64,000 nt of DNA from Caldisericum exile_A (GTDB taxonomy: Bacteria; Caldisericota; Caldisericia; Caldisericales; Caldisericaceae): the NCBI RefSeq assembly GCF_047785965.1, contig NZ_JBLOBF010000003.1, forward strand, positions 97,504-161,503, in the 5' to 3' direction. The translations under genes and the position numbers were made by a program. Under the pieces are notes generated by a model. The model had not been told where the DNA came from, did not search any database, and saw only the letters and a program-made list of their open reading frames with translations. Positions 61,740-64,000 of the stretch are shown here, piece by piece. The number at the start of each line of letters is the position of its first letter. Position 1 is the stretch's first letter.

Positions 61740-62611
61740 ATGAATTGACATCACTTAAGGAACTTTATAAACTTATATCACCTTGTAATCTATGTCCCCT
61801 TCGATGTAATGTTGAAAGGTTAAAGGGTGAAATTGGACTCTGCAACTCTGATATTTTTGTAAAAATATCTTCAGCAGTTTTATACAAAGGGGAAGAGCCG
61901 CCTCTATCGGGTCGTTTTGGTTCAGGAACGATTTTCTTTAGTAATTGTAATCTCAAATGTGTTTATTGTCAGAATTATAATTTTAGCCAGTTGGGTTCGG
62001 GAAAGACTGTTTCGGTAAGAGAACTTTCAAATTTAATACTTTCGCTTGAAAAGAAAGGTGCTGCAAATATAAATTTCGTAACGGCAACGCACTATGCACC
62101 ACAGGCAATGGCTGCTCTTACACTTGCGCGAGAAAAAGGTTTAAAAATTCCTACAGTTTGGAATACCATAGGCTATGAGACTGTTCAAGTTATAAAACTT
62201 CTCAACAATTTTATTGATATATATCTTCCTGATCTTCGATATGTAAATGATGAAGATGCCTTTAAATATTCAAGGGCACCAAGATATTTTGAAATTACAT
62301 TAGAAGCAATAAAAGAAATGGTAAAAGCAAAGAATATCAGATTCGGAACTGATGGACTTCTCAAAGAGGGTGTTGTAGTAAGATATTTGGTATTTCCTGG
62401 TAAGCTTGATGAGCTGCGTATAGCTTTAAGACTCCTCAAGAAAGAATTCGGAGATTCTGTATTTATTTCCGTTATGACTCAATATGTTCCAGTGTACAGA
62501 GCGTACGAGTTTAAGGAACTTGCAAGAAAACTTTTGAAAGAAGAGATAAATGAAGTAAAGAAAATTGTAAAAGAAGAAGGCTTAAAAAACGGTTGGATAC
62601 AGTACGATTAA
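61736..62611 (+). CDS. Radical SAM protein (PflA/AmmeMemoRadiSam-related)
   Basis: 291 aa. A 4Fe-4S radical-SAM site C71-x3-C75-x2-C78 (CNLKCVYCQN) is preceded by extra cysteines C17, C20, C24 and C36 (CNLCPLRC...GLC). GRFGSGTIFFSNCNLKCVYC and TATHYAPQAMAAL resemble YbgC/PflX-like activase homologues of unknown substrate. It is not next to a glycyl-radical enzyme. Coupled to trmFO by an ATGA overlap. Confidence 0.88.
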   Translation: MNELTSLKELYKLISPCNLCPLRCNVERLKGEIGLCNSDIFVKISSAVLYKGEEPPLSGRFGSGTIFFSNCNLKCVYCQNYNFSQLGSGKTVSVRELSNLILSLEKKGAANINFVTATHYAPQAMAALTLAREKGLKIPTVWNTIGYETVQVIKLLNNFIDIYLPDLRYVNDEDAFKYSRAPRYFEITLEAIKEMVKAKNIRFGTDGLLKEGVVVRYLVFPGKLDELRIALRLLKKEFGDSVFISVMTQYVPVYRAYEFKELARKLLKEEINEVKKIVKEEGLKNGWIQYD

Positions 62612-62614
62612 TAC

Positions 62615-62642
62615 TTGACAAACGCAAAATTAGGTGTATAAT
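62615..62642 (+). promoter_or_regulatory. Promoter of the RNase J-like gene
   Basis: TTGACA (62615-62620), 16-bp spacer, TATAAT (62637-62642). Leader about 30 bases with AAAAGGGAG before the ATG. Confidence 0.8.
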
Positions 62643-62678
62643 ATGTGCTCTAAATAACTAAGAAAAGGGAGTGATTAT

Positions 62679-63977
62679 ATGAGAATAGGGTTTTTTGGTG
62701 GTGTAAGAGAAATTGGTGGAAATATAATCCTTATGGAGTCAAATGGAGTTGGTATAGTGTTTGATTTTGGGAGAAGGTTTCCCACATCTCAGGTTTTCTT
62801 TAACGATACTATTAAGGGGAGACCTGAAAAAGGATTTGAAGACTATGTTGAATTAGGAGAACTTCCACCCTTTAGGGGCTTTTATAAAAACGAATTAAGT
62901 GAAGAAAAATCTCTTCCAATTGAGATTGGTGGCCTGTTTTTTTCACATGCCCATCTTGATCATATAGGCCAAATTTGTTATTTGAGTGATTCTTTAAAAA
63001 AGTATATGACTAAGGGAAGTTTTGCAACACTAAGTTATTTTGTTGAGAAGGGTATTGTAGAGTGTATGCCTTCAAATATTGAAATAGTTGATGGAAAAAC
63101 AGTTCAAATTGGTGATTTTAAAATAACTCCTTACTTTATAGATCATGATGTTCCGGGAGCTGTTGCCTATTTTGTTGAAACGCCAAAAGGATTAGTCATT
63201 TACACAGGCGATATTTACTTTAAAGGTGTTAAAAGTGAACTTTCCAATAAGTTCGTTGAATATGCAAAATCTCTTAGGCCTTATATACTTATCACAGAAG
63301 GAACTCGTATCGGTTGGAACGGTATTGTGAGCAATACCGAGCCCGAACTTAAGGAACAGATTAAGGAAGTTGCGTCGGTTTTCAAGGGATTAATTATCGG
63401 TAATGTTTATGAAATTCATCTTACGAGAATTCAAACATTCTTTAATGCAGCAAGTGAACTTGGAAAGAAATTTATTATTCATGAGGATTATGCAAGCACA
63501 CTTCTAAAATATGGCGAATTTGAAACGATTGCAAGTGAAATTTTAAATGCTCCTAATACTTTTGTTTATGCACCGTTTGGAAGTAAACTTAACATACCAA
63601 AGGAAAAGTTCGTTACAAAAGATGAATTAGCGTCAAATCAGGTTAATGAAATTTTGCTTTTAAATTTTTCTCATATTCCAGAACTTATTGATATTAAACC
63701 CATCGAAGGATCAGCATACATAATGTCAGGAGGAGAGCCACTTTCTTCAGTTGATCCTTTAAACACGAAGATTTTGGAAAATTGGCTTTCAAAATTTAAT
63801 CTTCCTTTATTTAGGATTCACTCTCCAGGGCATGCTTCGGAAACTGAAATACTTTGGATGGCGAAGGAAATAAATCCTGAGATACTTCTTCCAATTCATA
63901 CTCAAATTCCAGAGCGCTTTAAAGTAGTACATGCAAATGTGCAATTTCTTGAAAAGGGTATATTGACTGAGTTTTAG
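62679..63977 (+). CDS. Metallo-beta-lactamase/beta-CASP hydrolase (RNase J-like)
   Basis: 432 aa. Zinc motif H90-x-H92-x-D94-H95 (FFSHAHLDHIGQ), DHDVPGAVAYF, VIYTGDIYF and the C-terminal HSPGHASETEI...EILLPIHTQIPE, which matches motifs B and C of beta-CASP nucleases such as RNase J. It is about 120 aa shorter than RNase J and seems to lack the C-terminal dimerisation domain. A role in RNA processing is likely but not certain. Monocistronic with a consensus promoter. Confidence 0.82.
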   Translation: MRIGFFGGVREIGGNIILMESNGVGIVFDFGRRFPTSQVFFNDTIKGRPEKGFEDYVELGELPPFRGFYKNELSEEKSLPIEIGGLFFSHAHLDHIGQICYLSDSLKKYMTKGSFATLSYFVEKGIVECMPSNIEIVDGKTVQIGDFKITPYFIDHDVPGAVAYFVETPKGLVIYTGDIYFKGVKSELSNKFVEYAKSLRPYILITEGTRIGWNGIVSNTEPELKEQIKEVASVFKGLIIGNVYEIHLTRIQTFFNAASELGKKFIIHEDYASTLLKYGEFETIASEILNAPNTFVYAPFGSKLNIPKEKFVTKDELASNQVNEILLLNFSHIPELIDIKPIEGSAYIMSGGEPLSSVDPLNTKILENWLSKFNLPLFRIHSPGHASETEILWMAKEINPEILLPIHTQIPERFKVVHANVQFLEKGILTEF

Positions 63978-63990
63978 TTAGTAGTATAAT
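63963..63990 (+). promoter_or_regulatory. Promoter for the next gene, within the end of the RNase J-like gene
   Basis: TTGACT (63963-63968), 16-bp spacer, TATAAT (63985-63990). The -35 box lies inside the coding sequence; the window ends ten bases after the -10 box. Confidence 0.7.
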
Positions 63991-64000
63991 TTAAATACCA

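Overview
The window is a dense stretch of bacterial chromosome with low G+C (roughly a third by eye). It carries about 53 protein genes, one decayed gene, two tRNAs and one riboswitch. I see no phage, transposase, CRISPR or defence genes. The gene set suggests a small-genome, probably thermophilic and anaerobic bacterium: formate-tetrahydrofolate ligase, S-layer homology domains, a subtilisin-like exoprotease, a PilB/PilC pilus cluster, compact overlapping operons and 16-bp-spaced promoters. It resembles Caldisericum-type (Caldiserica/Cryosericota) genomes, but that placement is an impression from gene content and was not tested by a search.

Layout, left to right. 1-504: repeat-rich non-coding mosaic. 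505-1242: a metallophosphoesterase. 1225-7186 (minus): pth-mfd-mazG-flippase-like operon. 7293-14298 (plus): type IV pilus/type II secretion-like assembly operon (PilX-like, two minor prepilins, a fused PilM-PilN, PilO, PilB, PilC). 14330-15139 (minus): class II glutamine amidotransferase. 15140-16152: a second copy of the repeat mosaic. 16153-16716: rsmG. 16711-20793 (minus): dcd, PAP2 phosphatase, two DegV proteins, a membrane protein and an esterase. 21146-25231 (plus): rimP-nusA-infB-rsmI behind a leader with a possible attenuator. 25274-26614 (minus): secreted subtilase. 26729-27949 (plus): MFS permease. 27946-38319 (minus): broken glycosyltransferase, plsY, Rieske oxygenase, nth, lipoprotein, dnaE, tRNA-Leu, SDR, DUF2148 protein and class V aminotransferase. 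38391-50553 (plus): unknown protein, fhs, smc, TPR protein, sirtuin, UPF0173 hydrolase, SLH protein, nicotinate phosphoribosyltransferase, rarA and csp. 50644-58625 (plus): topB, P-loop protein, PiT phosphate permease with its DUF47 partner, tRNA-Val, thrS, infC-rpmI-rplT. 58682-59384 (minus): RibU-type riboflavin transporter with an FMN riboswitch. 59440-63977 (plus): dprA-trmFO-radical SAM, then an RNase J-like hydrolase.

Two themes run through the sequence. First, initiation is unusual. At least ten transcription units put the start codon 5-9 nt after a -10 box with no ribosome binding site (apparently leaderless), while genes inside operons usually have a Shine-Dalgarno sequence or overlap their neighbour. 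infC begins with ATT, and fhs appears to begin with ATA. Second, nearly all recognisable promoters share a TTGAMW-type -35 box, a 16-bp spacer and a TATAAT-type -10 box.

Most genes are housekeeping: translation (rimP, nusA, infB, infC, rpmI, rplT, thrS, rsmG, rsmI, trmFO, pth), replication and repair (dnaE, mfd, nth, rarA, topB, smc, dprA) and nucleotide or cofactor salvage (dcd, mazG, pncB, RibU). No wholly new system is evident. The most notable items are the ATA start of fhs, the infC leader, the leaderless genes, the paired repeat mosaics, the PilM-PilN fusion and the decayed glycosyltransferase.
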